From NCBI RefSeq assembly GCF_008000815.1, contig NZ_CP042806.1:2480001-2544000 (forward strand): a stretch of DNA of 64,000 nt, read 5' to 3'. Source of the stretch: Terriglobus albidus (lineage in GTDB: Bacteria; Acidobacteriota; Terriglobia; Terriglobales; Acidobacteriaceae). This document shows, one piece after another, positions 27,201 to 35,425 of the stretch. The translations under genes and the position numbers were made by a program. How positions within the stretch are numbered: position 1 is the stretch's first letter; every line of letters starts with the position of its first letter. The notes under the pieces were generated by a model, which saw nothing but the letters and a program-made list of their open reading frames with translations, did no database searches and was not told the origin of the DNA.

Positions 27201-27600
27201 CGGGTCAAATCATGCGATGTATGCTAACTGCCTTTCCGATGGTTTTGCAGGAGCCTCGCGTGACCGCATGGCGATTACAAATGCTGCTGTATTGACAACT
27301 AATGGACGCTATTTGAATCCGGCTGCTTTCGCGCAGCCGGCAAACGGGACCTTCGGCACTTGCCGTCCGCGGCCGTATGCGGGGCCTGGGCGTCATAACG
27401 AAGATTTGAGCCTCTTCAAGCAATTTGAATTTACAGATGCGCGCAAACTGGAGCTGCGTTTTGAGTTCTTCAACGCATTCAACCATCCAAACCTGGCCGC
27501 CCCAGGGACCAGCGTAGCGACCCCGAATACGTTTGGAAAAATCAGCAGTGTGGTGAACAACGCACGCCAGGTACAGATGGCCGCCAAGTTCTACTTCTGA
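24247..27600 (+). CDS. TonB-dependent receptor (Oar-like) of the deacetylase operon
   Basis: A 1,117-residue receptor. The signal peptide ends HAHAQ, followed by a carboxypeptidase-regulatory-like domain (about 40-125; GSITGTVRDASGAVIPSASV, LIPGTYEVEV). The plug has NYFALDGVDNNSG, and YSVEFGTSAGAVVNASTKSG precedes the large barrel. The C-terminus is QMAAKFYF. AGGAGG ends 6 nt before the ATG at 24247. It is the first gene after the operator and is followed by the deacetylase behind a strong intercistronic hairpin. This makes it the presumed outer-membrane entry gate for the operon's substrate. Confidence 0.93.
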   Translation: MSSFVTVVPAFSNIFSRTVLIRLLLPLCLLLGAVHAHAQLDNGSITGTVRDASGAVIPSASVTIRNIATGVTTTLITNQDGVYQALALIPGTYEVEVASPGFGNSKQTGIDVHVKTRAQVDFELKAGSQNDTVEVSAEVLGLQTQSADVGNVVSTTQINDLPLNARRYADLALLEPGIFKNPAVANSAPDRFSSNGNLETQNYFALDGVDNNSGSTNLQEGSVQNVQPPPDAIQEFRLQTRTYSVEFGTSAGAVVNASTKSGTNAFHGSAWEYARNSVFDANSWANNHATPKVAKGNFSQNQFGGTIGGPIRHDRLFFFGDYQGLRSTQQTTVLSVVPSAAMKSGDLSEVAAYNPTGTLPGQIGCIVLKVVNPNCIDPVARRVLALLPDPNNIQSLNNRWDGSSNYRFSYQLPQQVNSFDTRIDQKISERHSIFGRYSFLDQHRQDPPWTSNPTVGNGGFATDYKIRNQGLALGWTTVFSSSAVNQARFGWSRDSAHSDPIGLTLGASAAGDVGLSGVPVSSYAAGLPPMSISGGFRRIGVDLYRPQFQAAQVYQFLDTFTKLKGNHSLMFGYEYHRNTSTFLDLQAPQGYMGFSGLFTNSNGFGFADFLLGNVNQTIYNSALVVHNFLYGNSFFGQDTWRATRNLTITYGTRYELYSPMLNRTNQLSNFNTANGGSLAVASSGGWAQRALINPDKNNFAPRVGFSYQATDKIVLRGGYGVFYQYINRIGSESQLAQNQPFLKFVNDSRTISGSSPVFFLRNGFPGATYANATTPLYIQKTNWQDPNQRTSYVQQMSFGPQIQLPSNMVLETIWVGNFGHKMNRLRNANQGLITGYTGSTPNVVFPYANLNSGTLHAFLEQATNDGNTNYHGLVASLRRPMKNGLAYQFSYTWAHAFSDYADNLTAGSTPQNAYDYAHEYSQSPFDQRHRFVANAQWKLPIGRNGLVLNNGSTASKLVGGWQLNAIVTMEAGNPFNVTATDFTQTGSNHAMYANCLSDGFAGASRDRMAITNAAVLTTNGRYLNPAAFAQPANGTFGTCRPRPYAGPGRHNEDLSLFKQFEFTDARKLELRFEFFNAFNHPNLAAPGTSVATPNTFGKISSVVNNARQVQMAAKFYF

Positions 27601-27616
27601 TCTTGTGTGAATAGGA

Positions 27617-27640
27617 GCGGCCGGACCGCGGTCCGGCCGC
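27617..27640 (+). promoter_or_regulatory. Perfect 24-bp intercistronic palindrome
   Basis: Arms GCGGCCGGACC and GGTCCGGCCGC around GC give an 11-bp GC-only or nearly GC-only stem between the receptor stop and the deacetylase ribosome binding site (AAGGAG directly after). With no T-tract it is not a classical terminator. It probably stabilises the receptor message or reduces downstream expression. Confidence 0.6.
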
Positions 27641-27659
27641 AAGGAGATGAAAGGTCGTT

Positions 27660-30458
27660 ATGCCGTTTGTCAGAAAGTTCACTGTATTGGCGCTGACTCC
27701 CGTGTTGTTTGCGGGACCTATCTCCGCCGCACATGCCTTTCAGGCGCGCCCGCAGGTCGATGCACGGCCGATCGCAGCGGATGAGGGGGCCGCCGCGTTG
27801 TGGCAGTCGTTGAAGCGCCTGCAGACCCGCGCCAGCCTGATGATGATTGTGGCGCATCCGGACGACGAGGATGGAGCGACCCTGGCCTACCATAGCCGCG
27901 GTGTTGGCGCGCGCGTGGCCTTGCTCACACTGGACCGCGGGGAAGGCGGCGCAAACGTGATGTCCTCCGACTACTGGGACGCCCTCGGCCTGGTGCGTAC
28001 AGAAGAGCTGCTACAGGCTGGCCGCTATTACGGTCTGGATGCACAGTACTTCACGTCGATGACGGACTACGGCTTTTCGAAGTCTCTCGATGAAGCGTTG
28101 GGACAGTGGGGACACGACAAGGTTCTGGAACAGGCGGTGCGTGTTGTCCGCACCGTGCGCCCGCTCGTCGTTTGTTCCGTCTTTGTAGGCGGCCCAACCG
28201 ATGGACATGGACAGCACGCAACCGCCGGTCTGATGGCGCAGGAGGTCTTTAAGGCCGCCGGCGATCCAACGAAGTTCCCAGAGCAGATCAAGGAAGGCCT
28301 GTTGCCCTGGTCCCCGGTGAAGACATACGCCCGCGCTCCCTTCTTCCGCGTTTCAGAGAAGGGAATGTACGACTATGCCAACCACACCTGGGGTCCGGTT
28401 GGAGTCACGAATCACATCACAGGTAAGTGGGAAGAGGGGCGGCCCTCGGTCACGGTCAGCATTCCGGCCGGAAGCTTTGACCCGGTGATCGGCGAGACCT
28501 ACTCCCAGGTATCCCGTGAGGGCCTCGGATATCAGCGCTCGCAGAACGGCGGACAAAGCGTGCCCTTGCCAGGCTCGCAGATGAGCGACTATCACCGCTT
28601 CGGATCGGTACTCAACTCTCCCGCGAAGGAAGAGACCTTCTTCGACGGTATCGACGTTTCGCTAGCGGGGATTGCAGATCTCGCAGGATCGAAGCCTCCC
28701 GCTTTTCTGAAGCCAGGATTAGAGGAGATCGCATCGCAGATCGAACAGGCGATGAAGAGCTTCTCGGCACAGAAGCCTGCGACGGTGGCCTCTCCTCTGG
28801 CGAAGGGCAAGCTGAAGGTTGAGTCTCTGATCGCCGAGACGGAGAAGAGCGGTCTCTCCGCGGAGGCGAAGTACAACGTCCTGCATGAGCTGCGGGTCAA
28901 ACAACGCCAGTTCAATGATGCTCTGGTAGCGGCGCTGCAGTTGAAACTGAATGCCGACGTCATTCCAGCAGGGCAGGAGGACGGCATGATGGCCGCAATG
29001 CGCGGCGCAGCTTCTACCTTCCAGATGGCAACGCCCGGTCTTGCATTTCCCGTAAAGGTTCATCTCTACCAACCCACGGTCCCGTCGTTGACGGTCAAGA
29101 GCGTGAAGCTGGTGGGCACATCCGGCAAAGACTGGAGCGTCTCAGGTCCCACCTCTCCCGCAACATTGACCGCAGAAAAGGCAGCAGACCCGACCTTCAA
29201 GGTTAAGGTCCCAGACAATGAGCCATACACGCAGCCATACTTCACCCGTGCGGGTCTGCAGAATGCTGCATATGATGTCGCTTCCAGTGCGCCCAGGAAT
29301 ACACCGCTCACTCCTTACCCATTGCAGGCTGTGGCACAGGTGGAGTACGAAGGCGCCACTGTCGGTCTGGCAAGTGTCGTTCAGGTCGTCAGCAAAGTGA
29401 ACGGACCAGGTACGCTGCGGTATCCCATGCCGGTTGGCCCCGCGCTGTCGGTAGCGATGTCGCCGTCGGCTGGAGTTGTGCCGCTCGGCAGTAAGTTGAT
29501 CAACGTGAGCGTCCGCGTGCATAGCAACGTGAAGGGGGTCGCTTCACCATCCGTGAGTCTGTCGCTTCCCGAAGGCTGGACTGCCGAGCCTCGGTCCATT
29601 CTAGTGAAGTTCTCGCAGGAAGGCGAAGAGCAGACCGTCGCCTTCACCGTGACTCCCAAGGTTGCGGAAGGGAAGGAATACATCGTCACCGCCGTTGCGG
29701 AGCTTGATGGCAAGTCTTACTCCGAAGGCTATGTGACGATCGGTTACACCGGTCTACGGCCGTATTTCCTCTACTCGCAGGCGAAGTATGCCACCACTGG
29801 AACCGATGTGAAGATGGCTCCGGATGTCTCCGTGGCCTATGTCGAAGGCAGTGGCGATGACGTTCCGGCAGCGCTGGAGCAGATCGGTGTACACGTGTCG
29901 TATCTCTCGGCGCAGGATCTGGCAAATGCCGATCTGCAGAAGTACAGTGCAATCGTCCTCGGTGTTCGTGCGTATGCTGTGCGCCCTGATCTCATCGCGA
30001 ATAATGCACGTCTATTGCAGTATGTCGAGAAGGGCGGTACCGTCATCGTGCAGTACAACACGCCCGAGTTCGACCACAACTTTGGACCCTATCCTTACGT
30101 GATGAGTAATGATCCGGAAGAGGTGACAGACGAGAAGTCGGTTGTAAAGATCCTCGACCCAAAGAATCCCGTCTTCAACTGGCCGAATAAGATCACGGAA
30201 AAGGACTTCGACGGCTGGATCGAAGAGCGAGGATCAAAGTTCCTGCAGTCCTGGGACCCGAAGTACACCGCGCTTCTGGAGACGCACGATGCCGGCCAGC
30301 CGGAGCAGAAGGGCGGCCTGGTGTATGCGCGCTATGGCAAGGGCGTATACGTCTACAACGCATATGCTTTTTATCGCCAGCTCCCGTTAGGAGTTCCAGG
30401 GGCCTTCCGTTTGTTTGCCAATATGCTGAGTTTGCCGAAGAATCCGGAGATCAAGTAG
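27660..30458 (+). CDS. PIG-L/LmbE deacetylase with NEW3 and amidotransferase-like domains
   Basis: A 932-residue exported protein (signal peptide ending AHAFQ). The PIG-L domain (about residues 55-260) contains the zinc motif AHPDDEDGA and the distal histidine motif GPTDGHGQH. This family removes N-acetyl groups from GlcNAc-type substrates, including GlcNAc-inositol in the best-known members. A long middle region with helices (about 320-450) and two beta-sandwich stretches follows; PSVSLSLPEGWTAEP matches the NEW3 type. The last about 210 residues (GDDVPAALEQIGVHVSYLSA, YSAIVLGVRAY, VEKGGTVIVQYN) look like a ThuA/class-I-amidotransferase-like flavodoxin fold without an obvious Cys nucleophile. 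Location is probably periplasmic or surface. Substrate identity is inference. Confidence 0.82.
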   Translation: MPFVRKFTVLALTPVLFAGPISAAHAFQARPQVDARPIAADEGAAALWQSLKRLQTRASLMMIVAHPDDEDGATLAYHSRGVGARVALLTLDRGEGGANVMSSDYWDALGLVRTEELLQAGRYYGLDAQYFTSMTDYGFSKSLDEALGQWGHDKVLEQAVRVVRTVRPLVVCSVFVGGPTDGHGQHATAGLMAQEVFKAAGDPTKFPEQIKEGLLPWSPVKTYARAPFFRVSEKGMYDYANHTWGPVGVTNHITGKWEEGRPSVTVSIPAGSFDPVIGETYSQVSREGLGYQRSQNGGQSVPLPGSQMSDYHRFGSVLNSPAKEETFFDGIDVSLAGIADLAGSKPPAFLKPGLEEIASQIEQAMKSFSAQKPATVASPLAKGKLKVESLIAETEKSGLSAEAKYNVLHELRVKQRQFNDALVAALQLKLNADVIPAGQEDGMMAAMRGAASTFQMATPGLAFPVKVHLYQPTVPSLTVKSVKLVGTSGKDWSVSGPTSPATLTAEKAADPTFKVKVPDNEPYTQPYFTRAGLQNAAYDVASSAPRNTPLTPYPLQAVAQVEYEGATVGLASVVQVVSKVNGPGTLRYPMPVGPALSVAMSPSAGVVPLGSKLINVSVRVHSNVKGVASPSVSLSLPEGWTAEPRSILVKFSQEGEEQTVAFTVTPKVAEGKEYIVTAVAELDGKSYSEGYVTIGYTGLRPYFLYSQAKYATTGTDVKMAPDVSVAYVEGSGDDVPAALEQIGVHVSYLSAQDLANADLQKYSAIVLGVRAYAVRPDLIANNARLLQYVEKGGTVIVQYNTPEFDHNFGPYPYVMSNDPEEVTDEKSVVKILDPKNPVFNWPNKITEKDFDGWIEERGSKFLQSWDPKYTALLETHDAGQPEQKGGLVYARYGKGVYVYNAYAFYRQLPLGVPGAFRLFANMLSLPKNPEIK

Positions 30459-30474
30459 TTCGGGGACGATCTTC

Positions 30475-31827
30475 ATGGCGAACGCGGGACAACAACTCGG
30501 GCATCTGGAGCGTGGAATCGGTCTGTGGGGGGCGCTGTCGGCCAATGTGTTGAACATGGTCGGCGTAGGCCCCTTTCTTACTATTCCTCTGGCGCTGGCA
30601 GCGATGGGCGGTCCCCAGGCGATGCTCGGTTGGATCCTGGGAGCGCTGCTGGCGTTGTGCGATGGGATGATATGGGCCGAGCTTGGCTCCAGGATTCCCA
30701 ACTCCGGCGGTTCCTATCACTACCTGCTGATGGCTTTCGGTCCCAAGAGGCTCGGACGCCTGATGGCTTTTCTCTTCCTCTGGCAATCACTGCTGGTGGG
30801 GCCCATCTCCATCGCCTCAGGCGCAGTAGGCTTCGCGGACTACGCCAGCGTCTTCCATCCCATGTCGGCTGGTCAGTTGAAGCTGATAGCGATGGTGTTG
30901 TGTCTGTTCAATATGGCCGTGCTCTACCGCTCGATCCGCTCCATCGGAGTGCTGTCGGTTGTCGTCACAGTGATTGTGCTGGCGACCTGTTGTTGGATCA
31001 TCCTGAGCGGCATTACACACTTCCATCCGGCTACCGCCTTCAATTTTCCTCCCCACGCCTTCCATCTCTCCCATACATTCTGGCTTGGCCTCGGCTCCGC
31101 AACCCTGATCGCAACCTACGATTACGGCGGCTACAACAATGTCTGCCTGTTGGGCGGAGAGGTCAGAAATCCAACCAAAAATATTCCGCGCGTTGTGCTG
31201 CTCTCGATTGTGTTGGTGGCAGCCATGTACCTGGCGATGAATATCTCGATCCTTGGCACGTTGCCATGGCGTGAGGCGCAACATTCGAAGGTGATCGTCT
31301 CCGACTTTATGTGGGCGGTGCATGGAGCATGGGCCGCCAAAGCAGTCTCCATCCTGATCCTGATCGCAAGCTGGGGATCGGCCTTTGCCATCCTGCTCGG
31401 GTATTCGCGCATTCCCTATGCGGCCGCGGCAAATGGAGAGTTCCCCGCTGTCTTCGCCAGGGTGCATCCGAAGGATCACTTTCCAACCGTCTCGCTCATC
31501 TACATGGGGATTGCCTCGATGGCGATGTGTTTCTTCTCGCTGGCTGATCTGATTGCGGGACTGATCGTGATTCAGACTATGCTGCAGTTTCTCGGACAGT
31601 GTATTGCGGTTATGTTGCTGCGGCGGCAGTCACCACCTGCACCCGGCAGGTTCCGCATGCCGCTCTATCCGCTGCCCGCCCTGGTGGCATTGGCGGGATG
31701 GCTCTACATCGTTGGCACCAGCCAGCTAAAACACGTCGCCGTAGGCGCAGGCCTGATCGTCGCCGGTGCGGCGGTCTTCTTGTTTCAGGCAAACCGGGCG
31801 CAGGAGTGGCCATTTCAGCAGGCATGA
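30475..31827 (+). CDS. APC-superfamily permease
   Basis: A 450-residue inner-membrane transporter with about 12 hydrophobic segments. The N-terminal GIGLWGALSANVLNMVGVGP corresponds to the unwound TM1 substrate/proton site of amino acid-polyamine-organocation carriers. GSRIPNSGGSYHYLLMAFGP and EVRNPTKNIPRVV are further family motifs. Typical substrates are amino acids and amines, which is unusual beside sugar kinases and a glycosidase. In this operon it would suit an amino sugar or amine-bearing glycoside. It starts 16 bp after the deacetylase stop and overlaps the next kinase by ATGA. Confidence 0.85.
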   Translation: MANAGQQLGHLERGIGLWGALSANVLNMVGVGPFLTIPLALAAMGGPQAMLGWILGALLALCDGMIWAELGSRIPNSGGSYHYLLMAFGPKRLGRLMAFLFLWQSLLVGPISIASGAVGFADYASVFHPMSAGQLKLIAMVLCLFNMAVLYRSIRSIGVLSVVVTVIVLATCCWIILSGITHFHPATAFNFPPHAFHLSHTFWLGLGSATLIATYDYGGYNNVCLLGGEVRNPTKNIPRVVLLSIVLVAAMYLAMNISILGTLPWREAQHSKVIVSDFMWAVHGAWAAKAVSILILIASWGSAFAILLGYSRIPYAAAANGEFPAVFARVHPKDHFPTVSLIYMGIASMAMCFFSLADLIAGLIVIQTMLQFLGQCIAVMLLRRQSPPAPGRFRMPLYPLPALVALAGWLYIVGTSQLKHVAVGAGLIVAGAAVFLFQANRAQEWPFQQA

Positions 31828-32747
31828 AATACGACGTCACAGTCATCGGTGAGATTTATCTGGACCACGTCTTCAGCGGGTTTGCGGACTGGCCTGTCCC
31901 TGGGTCTGAGGTCTTTACCGACGAATACACCTGGGAGCTTGGCGGTGGCGCTATCACGACGGCCTGCGCGCTCTCACTGCTGGGAGCAAAGGTGCGTCTC
32001 GCAGGCGTTGTAGGCGAAGGTGACTATAAGGCCATCGCAGATCGCCTGGAAGAGTTCGGCGTCTCGGCTGACAGTCTAATCGTTGAAAAAGGGCGCAGCG
32101 GCGTCACCGTCAGTATCTCCACTGCACATGACCGCACCTTCTTTACCTATCGCGGTGTGAATGACCGTCTCGCAACGTATCTGGAACAGCATCTCGAGGT
32201 GATGGAGGAAGCTGCGCAGGCCAGGCACGTCCATCTCGCGCTTCCGTTAGAGGTGGGAGCAGGCGCCAGAATCGTGAAGGCGCTGAAAGGCCATGGAGCT
32301 ACTGTCTCCATCGATGTCGGACATCATGTCGAGTGGTTGCAGAACCAGGAGAATTGGACGCTGATGCGCATGATCGACTACGTCATGCCCAACGAGAAAG
32401 AGTCAATGATGCTTGCCGGAAGCCCTGAGGCGTATCTACGGCTCTGTCGTCAGCACGATGTGGAGCATGCGCTGGTGAAGCTTGGGCCTGCGGGTGCGAT
32501 GATGTTGTCGAACGGCAAGGAGTACTGGGCAGCGCCACCCCTGGTGGATCTAGTCGACACAACCGGCGCCGGTGATGCCTTCGATGCCGGCTTTATCCAT
32601 GCGCTGCTGGAAGGACTTTCGCCGCAGCAGTGCCTGCAGCATGGCTGCGTCTGCGGAGCTCTTTCGACTCGCGCCGCCGGCGCTCTGCGAGCGCTTCCTA
32701 CTCGTAATGAGGTAGAGGCCGCCCTTGAGGAGTTCTATGCCACGTAA
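31824..32747 (+). CDS. PfkB-family carbohydrate kinase (second of two)
   Basis: A 307-residue ribokinase-fold sugar kinase. Motifs are GEIYLDHVFSGF and the glycine-rich ELGGGAITTACALSLLGAKV near the N-terminus, YVMPNEKESMML in the middle, and LVDTTGAGDAFDAGFIHALL as the C-terminal signature with the catalytic Asp. The start is set by the ATGA overlap with the permease; the frame is open upstream inside that gene. It overlaps the GH4 start by 11 nt, so kinase and phospho-glycosidase are tightly coupled. This fits a route in which the kinase makes the phosphorylated substrate that GH4 needs. Confidence 0.9.
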   Translation: MKYDVTVIGEIYLDHVFSGFADWPVPGSEVFTDEYTWELGGGAITTACALSLLGAKVRLAGVVGEGDYKAIADRLEEFGVSADSLIVEKGRSGVTVSISTAHDRTFFTYRGVNDRLATYLEQHLEVMEEAAQARHVHLALPLEVGAGARIVKALKGHGATVSIDVGHHVEWLQNQENWTLMRMIDYVMPNEKESMMLAGSPEAYLRLCRQHDVEHALVKLGPAGAMMLSNGKEYWAAPPLVDLVDTTGAGDAFDAGFIHALLEGLSPQQCLQHGCVCGALSTRAAGALRALPTRNEVEAALEEFYAT

Positions 32748-34095
32748 GATTGCATTTCTCGGCGGTGGCGGTGTTCGCACGCCGCTGGTTGTTTTCGGCA
32801 TTAATGAGTCAGCACAAACGCTGAATGCGGAAGAGCTGATGTTGTACGACGTTGACCGGCATCGGGCGGAGATGATCGCTCGCCTGGGACGTGAGGTAGT
32901 CCGTCGCGAGTCTGGCGCGCTGAAGATTTCGGTTGCGAAGTCCCCGGAAGAAGCTGTAGATGGCGCGAGTTTCGTGCTGAACAGCGTCCGTGTTGGAGGC
33001 ATTGGGTCACGCGCCAATGACGAACGTGCGGCGATGCAGTGCGGTTATCCCGGACAGGAAACGACCGGCCCCGGTGGCGTGGCCATGGGACAGCGCACGA
33101 TTCCGGTCGCTATTGAACAGGCAAGGCTGGTGGAACGGCTTGCTCCCTCCGCATGGATCATCAACTTCACCAATCCAGCGGGTCTCATTACTCAGGCGAT
33201 TGCTCATCATTCTGATGCTCGTGTGATTGGCATCTGCGACACGCCAACGGAGCTGCTTCATCGCATCCAGACCGCACTGCAGGCTCCCACGAAAGATGTT
33301 GTCTGCGAGTATGTTGGTCTGAATCATCTGGGATGGGTACGCCGTGTCACGCTGCGCGGTGAAGATGTGACCTCACGCATCCTGCAGGACGATGCGATTC
33401 TCTCGCAGCTTTACTCTGCACCGCTGTTCGATCATGAACTGATCCGTGCCATCGGCCTGATTCCGACCGAATATCTTTTCTTCTATTACTCTCGTCGTCG
33501 TGCGCTTGAGAATCAGCGCAAACAGGGAGCTACCAGGGGAGAGCAGATTGCAGCAATGAACGAGCCGCTGATGCAGCGATTGATAGAGTTGTTGACGGCC
33601 GGTGAAGATGCGGCTGCACTGCAAGCCTATGTGGACTACCTGAACCTGCGCTCCGGTTCCTATATGAAGCTGGAAGGCGAAGGAAAGTCGGCGTTCGATG
33701 AGGCGACGCCGCAGGAAGATCCATTCCGTGCAGCGAGCGGTTATCATCGCATCGCGTTGCAGGTGATGAATGCACTCAGCAGTGAGACGCCGGAGAGTGT
33801 GATCGTCAATCTCCGCAACGGCAATACGATTCCCGAGATTGCTCCGGGAGACATTATCGAAGCCGCGACACAGATCAGCCGGACTCAGCTTGCTCCCATT
33901 CCCGTGGGCCCACTACCGGAAGCTGTGCGGGGCCTCGTGTTGGCAGTGAAGGCGTATGAACGCGCGGCGATTGCTGCTGCCGTCAGTGGCTCGGAGCGAG
34001 ATCTTCGCAAGGCGATGCTGCTCTATCCCAGCATCGGCGAATGGGAGCCATCAGAGGAACTGTTAAAGACAATGAAGTGGAGTAGTAAGGCTTAG
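32737..34095 (+). CDS. GH4 phospho-glycosidase (NAD+ and Mn2+ dependent)
   Basis: A 452-residue cytoplasmic enzyme of family GH4, which cleaves 6-phospho-glycosides by an NAD-mediated redox-elimination route. The Rossmann motif [13 protein letters not shown] is at the N-terminus. Metal ligands are predicted as Cys167 (GICDTP) and His197 (LNHLGW). NFTNPAG (143-149) is the conserved phospho-sugar region. The start at 32737 gives [10 protein letters not shown], typical for the family. GH4 enzymes normally act after PTS uptake, but no PTS gene is visible here and two PfkB kinases are. Alpha versus beta and glucose versus amino-sugar preference cannot be read. Confidence 0.88.
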   Translation: MPRKIAFLGGGGVRTPLVVFGINESAQTLNAEELMLYDVDRHRAEMIARLGREVVRRESGALKISVAKSPEEAVDGASFVLNSVRVGGIGSRANDERAAMQCGYPGQETTGPGGVAMGQRTIPVAIEQARLVERLAPSAWIINFTNPAGLITQAIAHHSDARVIGICDTPTELLHRIQTALQAPTKDVVCEYVGLNHLGWVRRVTLRGEDVTSRILQDDAILSQLYSAPLFDHELIRAIGLIPTEYLFFYYSRRRALENQRKQGATRGEQIAAMNEPLMQRLIELLTAGEDAAALQAYVDYLNLRSGSYMKLEGEGKSAFDEATPQEDPFRAASGYHRIALQVMNALSSETPESVIVNLRNGNTIPEIAPGDIIEAATQISRTQLAPIPVGPLPEAVRGLVLAVKAYERAAIAAAVSGSERDLRKAMLLYPSIGEWEPSEELLKTMKWSSKA

Positions 34096-34117
34096 CGAAT
34101 AACCCATGCGCTGGGTG

Positions 34118-34247
34118 CCCATGTCCGGGGTCCCCAACAAACTTGTTTGTTGGGGTGGTGTCCCTCGGGGACATGGGCATTCGAGCGAAGCTCGAACCGC
34201 TTTGTGATTTCGCAACAAAGCAGGTCCTTCGCTCCGCTCAGGATGAC
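34118..34247. repeat. Dispersed intergenic repeat with nested hairpins, copy 1
   Basis: An 11-bp stem (34132-34142 with 34145-34155) with a TT loop is enclosed by CCCATGTCC (34118-34126) and GGACATGGG (34169-34177). A TTCGAG/CTCGAA hairpin (34180-34196) follows. GCAGGTCCTTC...CTCAGGATGAC (34220-34247) is the reverse complement of the flanks of copy 2 near 47.2 kb. It lies between convergent genes and probably also ends their transcripts. Confidence 0.7.
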
Positions 34248-34269
34248 AGCAAAAAAGCAATCGAGCGAT

Positions 34270-35394
34270 CTATTTCTTTGCGCCCGATACAGCCACGCCA
34301 ACCAATGAGTCAGCGCATCCGTAGTAAAGGAACCATTTGTTCTTGAAGTACACCAGACCTTCAGCAAAGGTCGTTCCGGTAACGTATTGTCCCGTTTTCT
34401 CGAACGGCAACTCTGGCTTGAGAAAAGGCTCCGCTGTCCTCTCCAAAAGCTTGGAAGGCTCCGTCGCAGAGAACAACGCCTGCCCAACCGAGTAAGCGCC
34501 TGGATCAAGCCCAGGCGCCCCATCACTGGAACCATTCTTCCCGTTATAGAGAACCACGATTCCGCGTTCCGTCAGCACCGGCGGAGGACCGACCTCGGGG
34601 AACGCACTGTCGAAGAGTCGGGCCCGCTGCTTAAGCACCGTCACCGGAGAGCCGTCGGCATTCTCCACCGGTGTCCAGTGAACGAGATCAGGAGAGGTCG
34701 CCAGATGAACCTCCACCTCACCCCAGTACATCCAGTACTTGCCTTGAATCTTGGCTGCGATCAGTCGACCACTGTTGAGCCGCGTAACGATACCACCAGA
34801 CTTATAGCTGTGATATGCGCCTGAATCTTTGCCAGGGAACATGGGGCCGTACTTGGTCCAGTGGGCAAGATCCTTTGAGGTTGCAATGCCGATGCCGGTG
34901 CTCTTGCGATTCCACTGGGTATAGGTCAGCACATAGGTGCCGTCCTCGCCTTCAACCAATCGCGGGTCCTCAGTGCCTCCAGGCCACTCCCGATCTTTCT
35001 GCGCATCGCTTGCCGGATAGAAAACCGGTTCAGGCTCGCGGGTGAAGTGAACACCATCGTCACTGGAGGCCAACCCCAGCCGCGAGGTATGCATGCCGAT
35101 CTTCATCTCGCCGGAGTCATCCTCGGCGCGATACAGCACGTAAACCTTGCCGTTACGCACCACGGCGGATGGATTGAAGGTACTGGTGGCTTCCCAGTGG
35201 ACGGTCTGTTGGCTTAGAGGATCGGTGAAAGAAGATGCCGGTCGCGGCGAGAGAATCGGAGCGGAAACAGGCCGGTCGAATGGCCCGATCGTCCAGTTCT
35301 GAGCAGAACTCTTTTGAGCAAAACTCATGGCTGGCAGCAGAGCTACCAGCCATGAGAGGTGACGTATCGTCGATGTCTTAGACCGCAAAGCCAT
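34270..35394 (-). CDS. GH130 family mannoside phosphorylase or hydrolase, exported
   Basis: A 374-residue five-bladed propeller enzyme. The signal peptide is MALRSKTSTIRHLSWLVALL plus PAMSFA. The family signature GGTEDPRL is present, as are NPSAVVRNGKVYVLYRAEDD near the N-terminus and WFLYYGCADSLVGVA at the C-terminus. GH130 members are beta-mannoside phosphorylases or beta-1,2-mannosidases; an exported one is more likely a hydrolase, because phosphorolysis needs cytoplasmic phosphate handling. I placed the start at 35394, 31 bp after the oxygenase stop, rather than 35460, which would overlap it. It is probably cotranscribed with the inositol oxygenase. Confidence 0.8.
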   Translation of the reverse strand: MALRSKTSTIRHLSWLVALLPAMSFAQKSSAQNWTIGPFDRPVSAPILSPRPASSFTDPLSQQTVHWEATSTFNPSAVVRNGKVYVLYRAEDDSGEMKIGMHTSRLGLASSDDGVHFTREPEPVFYPASDAQKDREWPGGTEDPRLVEGEDGTYVLTYTQWNRKSTGIGIATSKDLAHWTKYGPMFPGKDSGAYHSYKSGGIVTRLNSGRLIAAKIQGKYWMYWGEVEVHLATSPDLVHWTPVENADGSPVTVLKQRARLFDSAFPEVGPPPVLTERGIVVLYNGKNGSSDGAPGLDPGAYSVGQALFSATEPSKLLERTAEPFLKPELPFEKTGQYVTGTTFAEGLVYFKNKWFLYYGCADSLVGVAVSGAKK

Positions 35395-35425
35395 AGGGAT
35401 CAACCCTACAAAGCCGCGAGCGAAA

